DNA of 64,000 nucleotides, from assembly GCA_017434555.1 (NCBI GenBank), contig JAFRFB010000006.1, positions 1 to 64,000 on the forward strand, given 5' to 3'. Position numbers and translations under genes: made by a program. This stretch comes from Methanobrevibacter sp. Its GTDB lineage: Archaea; Methanobacteriota; Methanobacteria; Methanobacteriales; Methanobacteriaceae. Of this stretch, positions 43,245 to 51,507 are shown in pieces. The first letter of the stretch is position 1. Each line of letters begins with the position of its first letter. Below the pieces are notes generated by a model that worked only from the letters and a program-made list of their open reading frames with translations, ran no database searches and was not told the origin of the DNA.

Positions 43245-43409
43245 ATGAGAACTTTACAATATAAGTTAAGATTTAGACAACTAGAAGAACAACATTTAGA
43301 CATTATTAAAGACTATTTAAATGGCAATATAGAGTGGTTAAAGGCTCACAATAGGTTGATACCATTTGGCATATATTTAGCAGAAAATGGAGACTTAATG
43401 GACTATTAA
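43245..43409 (+). CDS. Small 54-aa protein
   Basis: Start ATG 43245 after AAGGAGTGATTTTG. Helical (LRFRQLEEQHLDIIKDYLNG) then IEWLKAHNRLIPFGIYLAENGD. Continuous with its neighbours in the operon. Unknown. Confidence 0.65.
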   Translation: MRTLQYKLRFRQLEEQHLDIIKDYLNGNIEWLKAHNRLIPFGIYLAENGDLMDY

Positions 43410-43423
43410 GAGGAGATTTGATT

Positions 43424-43654
43424 ATGATTAATAAAGATATTGAAAAAATTGAAAATAATTATGATAATTTAGAAATATTAAATGCAGTTAAGTATTTAAT
43501 TGGAGTTGTTATCAATGATATTGAATATATGAACGACTTAACAGATGAAAAAGAAAATTATGATTTAGGGAATAACTATATCATTAAAAATGAAGATTTG
43601 GAAAGTCTTGTATCGGCAATGGAAACTTTACAAGATATAATAAATTATAATTAA
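43424..43654 (+). CDS. Small helical acidic protein
   Basis: 76 aa from ATG 43424 (GAGGAG upstream). Acidic helices (DIEKIENNYDNLEILNAV). Unknown function. Confidence 0.55.
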   Translation: MINKDIEKIENNYDNLEILNAVKYLIGVVINDIEYMNDLTDEKENYDLGNNYIIKNEDLESLVSAMETLQDIINYN

Positions 43655-43669
43655 TTAGGAGTGAAAATT

Positions 43670-44311
43670 ATGGAAAAATTATTTTTAGCAAAAATAAAAA
43701 ATGATGATGATAGAGATATCGTAAAATATATTGAGTTTAGTGGTTTTGAGTGTAATCATTATTTTGGTGGACTTCATATTCACGGGGCTTGTTTCTGTGG
43801 CTTTGAAAAAGAATTAAGAGATATTGTAGAAAACAATTTTGATGATTTAGAGACTATTCTAACTAAAGAAGAGTTTATGAAAATATTTGAACTTGATGAT
43901 GAATTAAATGAATTAGGCTATGGAATAGAAAAAGATAGTGATAAATATAAAAGAGGACTAGAAATCATTGAAGAATATAAAAACACTATTGAAAAAAGAT
44001 TATTAAGTGATGAAAATAAAAAACTATTTGAAAAAGTAATTGCAGATGAAAAAGAATATGTTAAAAATGAATATGATTTGACAGATGATGAAGTTGAAAC
44101 TATTTTTGAAAACTATGGGCTTGAATATCAAGATAGGGCTATTGTTGGCTATGTTTTTAGAGATTTTGATGAAATGGTTGAAGAAGAAAAGTTCAGTTTA
44201 GGTTATGACAAAGTACCATATTTTAATGATGAAGAGTTTGGAAATGATTTACTTGAAACTGGAAACTATTTACAATTAAGTAGTGGTAAAATTGTCTCAT
44301 ATTGTTATTAA
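43670..44311 (+). CDS. Acidic protein with ArdA-like C-terminus
   Basis: 213 aa, very acidic (pI low). The last ~60 residues (AIVGYVFRDFDEM ... YFNDEEFGNDLLETGNYLQL ... KIVSYCY) resemble the ending of ArdA antirestriction proteins (YxDYexYxRDLxxxG), which mimic DNA. The N-half has a HYFGGLHIHGACFC region. So a DNA-mimic antirestriction role is possible but unproven. Confidence 0.4.
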   Translation: MEKLFLAKIKNDDDRDIVKYIEFSGFECNHYFGGLHIHGACFCGFEKELRDIVENNFDDLETILTKEEFMKIFELDDELNELGYGIEKDSDKYKRGLEIIEEYKNTIEKRLLSDENKKLFEKVIADEKEYVKNEYDLTDDEVETIFENYGLEYQDRAIVGYVFRDFDEMVEEEKFSLGYDKVPYFNDEEFGNDLLETGNYLQLSSGKIVSYCY

Positions 44312-44323
44312 GGAGTGATTATA

Positions 44324-44584
44324 ATGGACAGAACAGATAGATTTGTTTATAGTTGTACTTATAGTGATTATTCTACCGATTTATGCGTTGGGAGTTTTGA
44401 TACAATTTGTAATTTAATAGAAAGACAACTAAACAAAGAAAATGATGATATGTTTAAATATAAATATATCAATGTAATTGATAGAAAAGAGGGTTGCTCT
44501 TTTGAAATCAATGATGATTATGGTATGGCAAGAACTTTATATAGTCAATTTATAGATAGTTATTATGGAGATGAAACTTTATAA
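44324..44584 (+). CDS. Small unknown protein
   Basis: 86 aa from ATG 44324 (AAGGAG upstream). Contains Cys-containing N-part (FVYSCTYSDYSTDLCVG) and a GMARTLYSQFIDSYYGDE end. Unknown. Confidence 0.55.
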   Translation: MDRTDRFVYSCTYSDYSTDLCVGSFDTICNLIERQLNKENDDMFKYKYINVIDRKEGCSFEINDDYGMARTLYSQFIDSYYGDETL

Positions 44585-44591
44585 AGTTTTT

Positions 44592-44631
44592 ATGGCTAAA
44601 AGTGTATAGAATACAAAATGTGTGTTATAAT
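44592..44631 (+). promoter_or_regulatory. 40-nt element 7
   Basis: ATGGCTA, GTGTATAG, TGT-TATAAT (44626-44631). Drives 44664. Confidence 0.8.
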
Positions 44632-44663
44632 ATATTTGTAAATGAGAAAAGGAGAAATGATTT

Positions 44664-45197
44664 ATGGGTTATTATAAAGCAAAAAACATAAAAATTGATA
44701 GAAAAAATAATAAAATTAGTGGAGTTTTAGCAGATAGCAACTGGAGAGATTTTGAAGATAAGTTTATCTATGAAAATATAGAAGATTTATACCCAAAATT
44801 AAATGTAATTGAAGATAAAATTGCTAATCTATACTATGACATTATTTGTGGAAATATTCATACAAGCAATGGAAAATATGAAGATTTAGTTTGTAGTTTT
44901 GATTATATTGGAAATGGAAACTTTACAGAAGAGTTTAGACAAGTTTATTCAAAAGAAAATAGACAAGATTATGAATTATACAATGTATTTAAAAAATATG
45001 AAGATGAAATCAATAAATATGCAGTTAAAAATTGTGTGTTAAGAAGAAAAGGAAGTAAAAGTTTATATATTGTTAGATTAAATAAAACAAGTGTATCAAT
45101 GAATTATGTTGATAAAGAAAAAGCAAAGAAGTTCAATGCAGAAAAAGTTAAAAGAAATAGTTGGTATATGGAAAACTATGATATTGAGTATATTTAA
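44664..45197 (+). CDS. Unknown conserved-type phage protein
   Basis: 177 aa beginning MGYYKAKNIKIDRKNNKISGV, a pattern I have seen in accessory phage proteins; the rest is Asn/Tyr/Lys-rich with ADSNWRDFEDKFIYENI. Function unknown. Confidence 0.6.
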   Translation: MGYYKAKNIKIDRKNNKISGVLADSNWRDFEDKFIYENIEDLYPKLNVIEDKIANLYYDIICGNIHTSNGKYEDLVCSFDYIGNGNFTEEFRQVYSKENRQDYELYNVFKKYEDEINKYAVKNCVLRRKGSKSLYIVRLNKTSVSMNYVDKEKAKKFNAEKVKRNSWYMENYDIEYI

Positions 45198-45214
45198 AAG
45201 GAGTTGAATAATAT

Positions 45215-45466
45215 ATGCTATATACAGATGAAGAAGAGAGAAACTACCCAAAAATTGATATAAAAGATTTAAAAAATAGTATGGGAGTTTGTCCTCATTG
45301 TAAAGAACAAGATTTAGAATATGGTTCTATACAATTAGAGGGAGAAAATGCTTACTTCCCCTATAAATGCAATAATTGTGGTTTAGAGGGAGAAGAGTGG
45401 TATTCTATGGAGTTTATAGGACATAATGTTTATGATAAAGAGGGAAACTTAATTGAGGTGGAATAA
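45215..45466 (+). CDS. Small zinc-ribbon protein
   Basis: 83 aa. CPHC and CNNC (positions ~23-26 and ~49-52) in a ribbon, then acidic tail. Probably binds zinc; partner unknown. It overlaps the next gene by 1 nt. Confidence 0.7.
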   Translation: MLYTDEEERNYPKIDIKDLKNSMGVCPHCKEQDLEYGSIQLEGENAYFPYKCNNCGLEGEEWYSMEFIGHNVYDKEGNLIEVE

Positions 45467-45693
45467 TGGAAGATTTGAATAAAGTTGAGTTATTACAAGA
45501 GATTATAGGTTCTAGTAAAGAGTTCAAGTTTGAAACTGATGAAATAATGAATATTAGAAAGTATTATGATACTAAACAAAGTATAAATATTAATTTTGTT
45601 GCTCTAATGGAAATTATGTTTGAAAAACTTGATGATGAAGATATAAACAGAATATTATTAACAGATGAAGAAGTTGAAAATTTAGAATATTAA
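45466..45693 (+). CDS. Small acidic protein
   Basis: 75 aa, Glu/Asp-rich helical protein with LMEIMFEKLDDEDINRILL. Coupled to the zinc-ribbon gene and ends 1 nt before element 8. Unknown. Confidence 0.6.
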   Translation: MEDLNKVELLQEIIGSSKEFKFETDEIMNIRKYYDTKQSININFVALMEIMFEKLDDEDINRILLTDEEVENLEY

Positions 45694-45694
45694 T

Positions 45695-45734
45695 ATGGCT
45701 AATTGTGTATAGCTTTGAATATTCGTGATATAAT
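45695..45734 (+). promoter_or_regulatory. 40-nt element 8
   Basis: ATGGCTA, TGTGTATAG, TGA-TATAAT (45729-45734). Its transcript begins at about 45741 with the long hairpin. Confidence 0.8.
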
Positions 45735-45747
45735 ATTTATATAAAGT

Positions 45748-45842
45748 CTTTTATAGGCTTTATAGAGGGTATTAAGTAGGTCATCTCCAAAAAAGTTGAT
45801 TATATCACTACCTATTTGATATTCTCTATAAGGTCTATAAAG
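45748..45842 (+). ncRNA. 33-bp G-U-rich hairpin at a transcript start
   Basis: 5' arm 45748-45781 pairs with 3' arm 45810-45842: 33 base pairs, one bulged U, six G-U pairs, 28-nt loop. All wobbles are G-U in the plus-strand RNA (A-C mismatches on the other strand). The stem begins ~7 nt after the predicted start of element 8's transcript and ends before the ribosome site of 45869. Confidence 0.8.
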
Positions 45843-45868
45843 GGAAAACAAAGTGAGGAGAGATTAAA

Positions 45869-46099
45869 ATGTTAGATAAGAAAACAAAGGAAATAAGATT
45901 ATATAAAAATGCAGTTGTGTTTAATAAAAATCACAATGCAAGTTATGTTATGAAAAAATATGTTGAAATTGAGTTCTTCAATGGAGATATTATTAAATTA
46001 AGTATTGAGGGAAAAGCAGATATCACAGATAGTGATTATTTAGAAATCAAAGAAAAGGGAAAACTTGTTAAAACATTATTTAGAAATGAATTAGCATAG
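45869..46099 (+). CDS. Small beta-rich protein behind the hairpin
   Basis: 76 aa. KKTKEIRLYKNAVVFNKNH, then GDIIKLSIEGKADI, short beta hairpins. Its leader holds the 33-bp hairpin, so its translation or mRNA stability may be regulated. Ribosome site GAGGAGAG. Confidence 0.55.
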   Translation: MLDKKTKEIRLYKNAVVFNKNHNASYVMKKYVEIEFFNGDIIKLSIEGKADITDSDYLEIKEKGKLVKTLFRNELA

Positions 46100-46111
46100 G
46101 AGTTGAGATTT

Positions 46112-46564
46112 ATGGAGAGTAAATATTATAAATGGAATAAAAGAGGTAGCAGAATAATTATTGATAGTGGTTATAAGACTTTTGACAATTATATTGATTG
46201 TATCAGTAGAGGAAATGTAGTAGGTAGAGGACAAATAAGTTTTTATATTCGTCCATATAATGAAATCACTTGCAATGGAAAAACTTTTGAAAAAGGACAT
46301 TTAAGAAATTATGATTTATCAATGTTTAGTGGTTTAGATTATGAAGTTAGAAAATATGTTGAAAGCATAACTACTAATCAAAGTTGTATTTTATATAAGT
46401 TTTATACATATAAATACGGAATTGAAAATCAAGTTGGCTACATTGTGGAACAAAATGGCAATTTTAAGATATTCAATAATAGTTATTACTCTAAAAATAA
46501 AAAACAAAAATGTTTGGAGTTTATAACAAAAATCTTACAAGAAGAATATAAAATATATGGCTAA
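46112..46564 (+). CDS. Unknown Tyr/Asn-rich protein
   Basis: 150 aa from ATG 46112. Contains CISRGNVVGRGQISFYIRPYNE and NQVGYIVEQNGNFKIF. Its 3' end overlaps block 1 of element 9. No family recognised. Confidence 0.6.
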   Translation: MESKYYKWNKRGSRIIIDSGYKTFDNYIDCISRGNVVGRGQISFYIRPYNEITCNGKTFEKGHLRNYDLSMFSGLDYEVRKYVESITTNQSCILYKFYTYKYGIENQVGYIVEQNGNFKIFNNSYYSKNKKQKCLEFITKILQEEYKIYG

Positions 46565-46596
46565 TCGTGTATATAGTTGTATATATATGATATAAT
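46557..46596 (+). promoter_or_regulatory. 40-nt element 9
   Basis: ATGGCTA, GTGTATA, ATGA-TATAAT (46591-46596). Drives 46627. Confidence 0.8.
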
Positions 46597-46626
46597 GTAT
46601 ATAGTTAAAGGAGATGAATTAATATT

Positions 46627-47112
46627 ATGACTTTTAAAGATGAAATATTGCAGACTTTATTCGGTGGTGGAACGGCAGATTATGAAATGCTAGAAAAATG
46701 TAATTATGCTTTTGAAGATATACTTGATTATATCAAAAGTTTTACTTCAGTTGATGAAATGGAGTTCAATGATATTTTATTAGGTGCTATTGATTTATAC
46801 AGAAGTAATATTGAAGAAAAAATTGAAGAGAAAAAGAAATCACTAGAAGAAAATATTAAATATTTAGAAAATAAAATGAGTTGTTGTGCTAGTGATAAAT
46901 ATGATGAAATGGAACTTTTAGATAATCAAAAAGATTTAGAAAAACTAGAAGAATTGTCTCCATTTGATGATATTGAATATAATACAAATTATTTAGATAC
47001 GCAAATATGGGTTTTAGATGATGATATAAGGGCTATATACAAAGAATTGCTTGCAGATGAAATAAGCAAAGAAAATGATGAAATTGGCTTTGTGGAGTTA
47101 GATTTAGATTAA
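46627..47112 (+). CDS. Coiled-coil acidic protein
   Basis: 161 aa. Residues ~60-110 are a Lys/Glu coiled coil (EEKIEEKKKSLEENIKYLE), the rest acidic. AAGGAGATGAATTAATATT upstream. Unknown. Confidence 0.6.
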   Translation: MTFKDEILQTLFGGGTADYEMLEKCNYAFEDILDYIKSFTSVDEMEFNDILLGAIDLYRSNIEEKIEEKKKSLEENIKYLENKMSCCASDKYDEMELLDNQKDLEKLEELSPFDDIEYNTNYLDTQIWVLDDDIRAIYKELLADEISKENDEIGFVELDLD

Positions 47113-47113
47113 T

Positions 47114-47272
47114 ATGGAGTATTTAGGAGATTATAAACTTACTTTACTTAATATTGATAAGAATATTATTTTTGAGAAGTATATTAAAAATGAATACTTC
47201 TTGAGAAAGTTTAGAAATAAATGCAGATATTCCAAAAAAATAAAAATATTATGTGAAGAAAAAATGTATTAA
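47114..47272 (+). CDS. Small basic protein
   Basis: 52 aa from ATG 47114, 1 nt after the previous stop. Lys/Arg/Tyr-rich (FRNKCRYSKKIKI), with two Cys. Ends before element 10. Could bind nucleic acid. Confidence 0.5.
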   Translation: MEYLGDYKLTLLNIDKNIIFEKYIKNEYFLRKFRNKCRYSKKIKILCEEKMY

Positions 47273-47275
47273 AAT

Positions 47276-47315
47276 ATGGCTAGTTGTGTATAGAATAAGA
47301 AATCTATGTTATAAT
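47276..47315 (+). promoter_or_regulatory. 40-nt element 10
   Basis: ATGGCTA, TGTGTATAG, TATGT-TATAAT (47310-47315). Start site falls after the earlier ATGs of the next gene. Confidence 0.8.
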
Positions 47316-47348
47316 GTATATGTAAACAAAAGAAGAGGAGATGATATT

Positions 47349-47897
47349 TTGGAAACATTACAAGAAAAACTAAATAGGCTTGTCAATGAAAGTGTTAAAG
47401 AATTAAAGGAGATAGGGTTAGGAGATAATCTAAACACGAATATGACTTTTGAAATTAATTATCGTGCAAAACAAAGATTAGGTCAATGTTGCAATAAGTG
47501 TGATATTAATATTTCAAGTTGGTTATTAGAAGTTGGAAGTGATAAAGATATCAAAAACACTATAATTCACGAAATATTACATACTTTCAAAGATACAATA
47601 GGACATAAAGCAAAATGGCAATACTATGCTAGATATGTAAATAATAGAACAGAATATAATATTACTAGAACAACAAGTATTAATAATATCTATGCTAGGG
47701 CTAATATTCAAAGACCAACAAAACATATTCACTACAAATGGGAAATAACTTGTACTAAATGTGGTGCAGTATGGAAGAAACAAAAGATGACTACAAAGGT
47801 ATTAAATGGCTTTACAGAGGGTAATAGAATACATAGAAAATGTGGTGGAACAGATTTTAGAATAGTAGATTTAGATAATTGTGAGGTAATTTGGTAA
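47349..47897 (+). CDS. SprT-like zinc metallopeptidase
   Basis: 182 aa from TTG 47349 (GAGGAGATGATATT upstream; the promoter excludes the earlier start). Contains HEILH (74-78) and GHKAKW (H86), the zinc-binding HExxH...H, and a C-terminal zinc ribbon CTKCGAVWKK ... KCGGTD. Matches SprT-type proteases that remove DNA-protein crosslinks. Role in phage is likely DNA repair or protein processing. Confidence 0.88.
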   Translation: METLQEKLNRLVNESVKELKEIGLGDNLNTNMTFEINYRAKQRLGQCCNKCDINISSWLLEVGSDKDIKNTIIHEILHTFKDTIGHKAKWQYYARYVNNRTEYNITRTTSINNIYARANIQRPTKHIHYKWEITCTKCGAVWKKQKMTTKVLNGFTEGNRIHRKCGGTDFRIVDLDNCEVIW

Positions 47898-47898
47898 T

Positions 47899-48141
47899 AT
47901 GAAAACTAAAGAAAAATTAGAATATATTGATAGACAATTAAATGAAAGATTAAATAAGAGGTTAAAAAATAGAAGTTTTAAAGCAGAGTTTAAAAACAAT
48001 GGTGCTAATAACTATTGTTTAGTGATGAAAGATAAAACATATAAGTTTAATACTTATGATGATATGATTAGTTGTTTAGATTTTATTGATGATATGTTTG
48101 AAAATGCAATAGTTGAAATTGAAAAGGAGAAAAAGAAGTAA
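47899..48141 (+). CDS. Small basic protein
   Basis: 80 aa. N-terminus has many Lys/Arg/Asn (RLNKRLKNRSFKAEFK) and a helical acidic end. Starts 1 nt after the SprT stop. Unknown. Confidence 0.55.
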   Translation: MKTKEKLEYIDRQLNERLNKRLKNRSFKAEFKNNGANNYCLVMKDKTYKFNTYDDMISCLDFIDDMFENAIVEIEKEKKK

Positions 48142-48142
48142 T

Positions 48143-48652
48143 ATGAATAAAGTATATTTAAAAAGATTTATGAAAGATATTCACAATGATAAAAAAGCAG
48201 AACAAGAGAATAAATATATTAAATATGATGATAGATATTTGATTAGTAATAATTGTTCTGTGGTACTATTAAATAGTGATTATGGAGTGCTTACAGAAAA
48301 CAACGGAAAGATAAAAGATACAATTAAAAATATCTATGAAGATTTTAGAGATAGATTTTGTTTAAATGCAGTTGATATAACTGATGAAATCAATAATTTT
48401 AATGCAAGTGAAGATGAAGAAGAAAAAGATTTTAAGTTCAAAAAAGAATATGCTTGTGATATTAAAGAAGAAAAAGAAATCATTAATTTTGGAATAGATT
48501 TAAAGAAATTAGAAACTATCAAAAAAATGATTAAAGCAGATAAAATTGAAATCCATACAAAGTTCGGTTTTAATAGTTATATGTATGTGATAGAGATTAA
48601 GAATACAAAAACAAATGAAATTGGTTATTTACTACCTATTAAAATATATTAA
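48143..48652 (+). CDS. Unknown Lys/Glu-rich protein
   Basis: 169 aa from ATG 48143, after AAAAGGAG. Charged, with a strand-like end (YMYVIEIKNTKTNEIGYLLPI). Unknown. Confidence 0.55.
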   Translation: MNKVYLKRFMKDIHNDKKAEQENKYIKYDDRYLISNNCSVVLLNSDYGVLTENNGKIKDTIKNIYEDFRDRFCLNAVDITDEINNFNASEDEEEKDFKFKKEYACDIKEEKEIINFGIDLKKLETIKKMIKADKIEIHTKFGFNSYMYVIEIKNTKTNEIGYLLPIKIY

Positions 48653-48664
48653 GGAGTGTATATT

Positions 48665-48895
48665 ATGAGTTGCTATAATAAGATTAAGAAATCATTAGAA
48701 AAAGGCAGTGGGGTTAAGGTTGTTAAATTACAAGATAATAAAATAACTATATCAAGAGACAATAAATTGCTTACAACTTATGATTTAAAGTTTGTAGAGT
48801 ATGGCAACAATTTAAAGGGTTTTCTTGATTATTGGGAAACTAAATTAAAAATACCAAAGAAAAAAGAAAAGAAAAAAATGGCTAAAAGTGTATAG
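48665..48895 (+). CDS. Small basic protein ending in a promoter
   Basis: 76 aa from ATG 48665. Basic tail KKKEKKKMAKSV: the last codons ATG GCT AAA AGT GTA TAG are element 11's blocks. Possibly binds RNA or DNA. Unknown. Confidence 0.55.
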   Translation: MSCYNKIKKSLEKGSGVKVVKLQDNKITISRDNKLLTTYDLKFVEYGNNLKGFLDYWETKLKIPKKKEKKKMAKSV

Positions 48896-48917
48896 AATAG
48901 AAAACTTATGCTATAAT
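48878..48917 (+). promoter_or_regulatory. 40-nt element 11
   Basis: ATGGCTA, GTGTATAG, ATGC-TATAAT (48912-48917). Overlaps the upstream coding end and drives 48945. Confidence 0.8.
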
Positions 48918-48944
48918 ATAATTGTAAAGAAAAGAGGAGAGATT

Positions 48945-49220
48945 ATGGAAAAGAAGTTTTTAGATATTTACAATGAACTTGGAGATGAAAGAATTGAAGA
49001 GTTATATGTGTTTAGTTGTTTAAAAGCAAGTGGTTTTAATGATGAATTAGGACAAAAACTAATACCATTGTTAAAAGATTTATGGCTAGATGATACGGCT
49101 TGTCGTTGTATATCACAATTAAGTGATAATTTATATGCAGTATATGAAGAAAATGGAAAAGAAGATTTTTTAGAATTAACTTCTAAAGAATTATTAGAAT
49201 TAGATGAGTTTAGTTTATAA
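48945..49220 (+). CDS. Small acidic protein
   Basis: 91 aa. Helical acidic protein (EKKFLDIYNELGDERIEEL) with a Cys pair (FSCLKASG, DTACRCIS). Start 48945 after GAGGAGAGATT; the promoter rules out an earlier ATG. Unknown. Confidence 0.6.
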   Translation: MEKKFLDIYNELGDERIEELYVFSCLKASGFNDELGQKLIPLLKDLWLDDTACRCISQLSDNLYAVYEENGKEDFLELTSKELLELDEFSL

Positions 49221-49232
49221 GGAGTGATTTAA

Positions 49233-49865
49233 ATGGGACAAAGATTAAATATTGAAATTAAAAGAAGAAAAGATAATAAAGTATTGGCAAATAGTTATTA
49301 TCATTGGAGTGCTTATACAAGTTCAAGTTTACATTTAGCAGAAGAAATTATTGAAAACATTTATGAAGTTATTAGAAAAGAAAAAGTTAGTGATGAAATT
49401 AAGGCTATTCAATTATTACAAACAACTGGAGCAGGTCTTATGGAAGATGAATATAATAAATTAAATGAAGAAGATAAAAAATATTGTAGTCTTGCAACAA
49501 ATAGAAATCTTGGCTTAATATCTTTCACAGATGAGGGTATGGAAGAAACAAGAAGTTGGGAAGAGGGAAGATTAACAATAGATATTGATTTTGATGATAA
49601 AGACTATGACTTCTATGGTAATAAAAACTTGGTTGATTTTGAAGTATATTTTCAAATTGATGAAGAGGAAATCAATGAAAGTTATGAAGAAGAAATAAAG
49701 AGTGGTAAATTAGATTTAAATAATCTTACAAAGTTTGAGTTTAGTTTAGAAGAAATGACATTAAATGATATTAGATTATTTATGAGTAAATTAGATGAAA
49801 TTGAAAACAACAATGGTTTATTTAGAGTTAAAGGAACAGATTTAATATATCAAATTATTTATTAA
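49233..49865 (+). CDS. Unknown protein with a YxHWxxY motif
   Basis: 210 aa. N-terminal ANSYYHWSAYTSSSLHL resembles the GSYNHWDSYPSGLG segment of the protein at 57557; the two are probably paralogues. The rest is acidic. Proteins with YNHWDSYP are known in phages but without a firm function. Confidence 0.55.
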   Translation: MGQRLNIEIKRRKDNKVLANSYYHWSAYTSSSLHLAEEIIENIYEVIRKEKVSDEIKAIQLLQTTGAGLMEDEYNKLNEEDKKYCSLATNRNLGLISFTDEGMEETRSWEEGRLTIDIDFDDKDYDFYGNKNLVDFEVYFQIDEEEINESYEEEIKSGKLDLNNLTKFEFSLEEMTLNDIRLFMSKLDEIENNNGLFRVKGTDLIYQIIY

Positions 49866-49877
49866 GGAGATGAGATT

Positions 49878-50639
49878 ATGAATTATCAAGAATTAGTTGA
49901 TAAATGTAAAAAGGCTTATGCAGATAAAGATTTAAAACTTGCTTGGCAATTATGGGAAGAATTAGGTAAAATAATTGACAAGTTAGATGAAATTGATATC
50001 AAAGATGATGAAAAAAGAAATGCAATTTTTGAAGAATATCATAGTTATACAAAACAATTTACAGATGAAGAAGTTTTTGGAATAACAGATTATGGTAAAC
50101 AAAAAGCATATAGGGAAATGGAGTTTGAAAGAACTAGGGGCATTTTAGATAAAAGTATAAGTCTTTATGACTTGACTAAAGATGATAAAATGAAATCTCT
50201 TGATGACTTTTTGAACTTCTATGAGTGGTGTATTCTAAAAAGTGATGATAAAGAAAATATGTATATGATTTATGATTTACAAACAAACGAAATTAAAGAT
50301 TATGATGAAAACAATGGGAATAAGACATTAGATGAAGTAATTGATAGAGTTGTAGGTCGTGCAGTTGATTATGAAACAAATGAAAGTGAAAATGATGAAT
50401 ATATTGATGATGAAACATTTGAATATTTTGAAAACTTATATGATATTGCAAAAAAATATACTATTGGAGATTATGATTTGTGGTTAAAACAATTTAGACA
50501 ATTTATTGATGACTTTAAAGAAGTTGCAAAAGATAAAAAGATTTGTCTAGTTTGTGGGAGAGAAAAAGAAGATTATCAAAGTGCTTATTGTGATAAATGT
50601 TGGGAAGAAGAGAAAAAAAGAATAGGGGTTGAAGATTAA
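49878..50639 (+). CDS. Unknown protein with C-terminal zinc knuckle
   Basis: 253 aa, acidic. The C-terminal ~30 residues contain CLVCGREKEDY ... CDKCWEEE, a four-Cys zinc finger with short spacing. The N-terminus is helical. Overlaps no neighbour but shares a TAAATG junction with the next gene. Confidence 0.6.
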   Translation: MNYQELVDKCKKAYADKDLKLAWQLWEELGKIIDKLDEIDIKDDEKRNAIFEEYHSYTKQFTDEEVFGITDYGKQKAYREMEFERTRGILDKSISLYDLTKDDKMKSLDDFLNFYEWCILKSDDKENMYMIYDLQTNEIKDYDENNGNKTLDEVIDRVVGRAVDYETNESENDEYIDDETFEYFENLYDIAKKYTIGDYDLWLKQFRQFIDDFKEVAKDKKICLVCGREKEDYQSAYCDKCWEEEKKRIGVED

Positions 50640-50813
50640 ATGAAAAAAGAAAACATTGAAGTTTGTATTTGTAAAATAAAATACCCAAAAAACGAAACTA
50701 TTTATTGGACTTTCTCCTCTTTTACAAATGCTATTAAAGAAGTTTTAAAAGCAATAGAAGATAAAAGAATAAATGAAGAAGATATTAGATATATAGAAAG
50801 AGTAAGTGAATAA
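50640..50813 (+). CDS. Small 57-aa protein
   Basis: ATG 50640 immediately follows the previous stop. Has three Cys (EVCICKIKYP), a strand (ETIYWTFSSFTNA) and an acidic helical end. Real by position; unknown. Confidence 0.6.
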   Translation: MKKENIEVCICKIKYPKNETIYWTFSSFTNAIKEVLKAIEDKRINEEDIRYIERVSE

Positions 50814-50814
50814 T

Positions 50815-50988
50815 ATGAAATCACTACAAGAATTAGTAAAAGAAAATGGAGATAAAATAGTTTATTTCCAAAATTGTAAAGCAGATAAAAAATATATGAG
50901 TGTATTTAATTATAGTGAAAAATATGGTGGTACTTTTGATAGCTTTAGATATTATAATGATTATGTTATAGAGTTAGGAGATGAATAG
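50815..50988 (+). CDS. Small unknown protein
   Basis: 57 aa from ATG 50815, chosen since an earlier in-frame ATG would overlap the previous gene. Tyr-rich. Unknown. Confidence 0.5.
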   Translation: MKSLQELVKENGDKIVYFQNCKADKKYMSVFNYSEKYGGTFDSFRYYNDYVIELGDE

Positions 50989-50989
50989 T

Positions 50990-51439
50990 ATGGAAGATAC
51001 TAGAAAATATTTTGATTATGAACTTGCTTATGAGGGCTATTTAAAAGCAAAAGAACTTTTTGATAAGGGTGGTCTTGAAGAACTTGTAAATAGTGCAGAT
51101 TTTGACATAAGTGGTGGTGGAGTAGATTATATTGGCAGTATAGAACAATGGGCTAGTAATGGTTATATTCCTATTGTGGCTAGTGCTTATAATATTACTT
51201 TATATGTAATAGATAAAAACTTTGATACTGATACAGAAGAAAAAGACTGGTATATTAGTGGAGAAGTTGATATGATTAGTTATAGTTATGGAGAAGATAA
51301 TCTATATATAAACAACAAAGGTGCTATTGAAGATAGAATAGGTCGTTTATTAGATTATGCAAAGGAAAATAATTATACTATTGGAGATTATGAAAAAGAA
51401 CTAGAAAGTTTAGAAAAAGTTTTAGAAAAACTACAATAA
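50990..51439 (+). CDS. Unknown Gly/Tyr-rich acidic protein
   Basis: 149 aa from ATG 50990. Has ISGGGVDYIGSIEQWASNGYIPIV and a Glu/Lys helical end. No family recognised. Confidence 0.55.
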   Translation: MEDTRKYFDYELAYEGYLKAKELFDKGGLEELVNSADFDISGGGVDYIGSIEQWASNGYIPIVASAYNITLYVIDKNFDTDTEEKDWYISGEVDMISYSYGEDNLYINNKGAIEDRIGRLLDYAKENNYTIGDYEKELESLEKVLEKLQ

Positions 51440-51441
51440 AT

Positions 51442-51481
51442 ATGGCTATTAGTGTATATAATAGTAAATGTATGTTATAAT
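51442..51481 (+). promoter_or_regulatory. 40-nt element 12
   Basis: ATGGCTA, GTGTATA, TATGT-TATAAT (51476-51481). Drives 51508. Confidence 0.8.
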
Positions 51482-51507
51482 ATATATAACAAAGGAGAGA
51501 TGAGATT

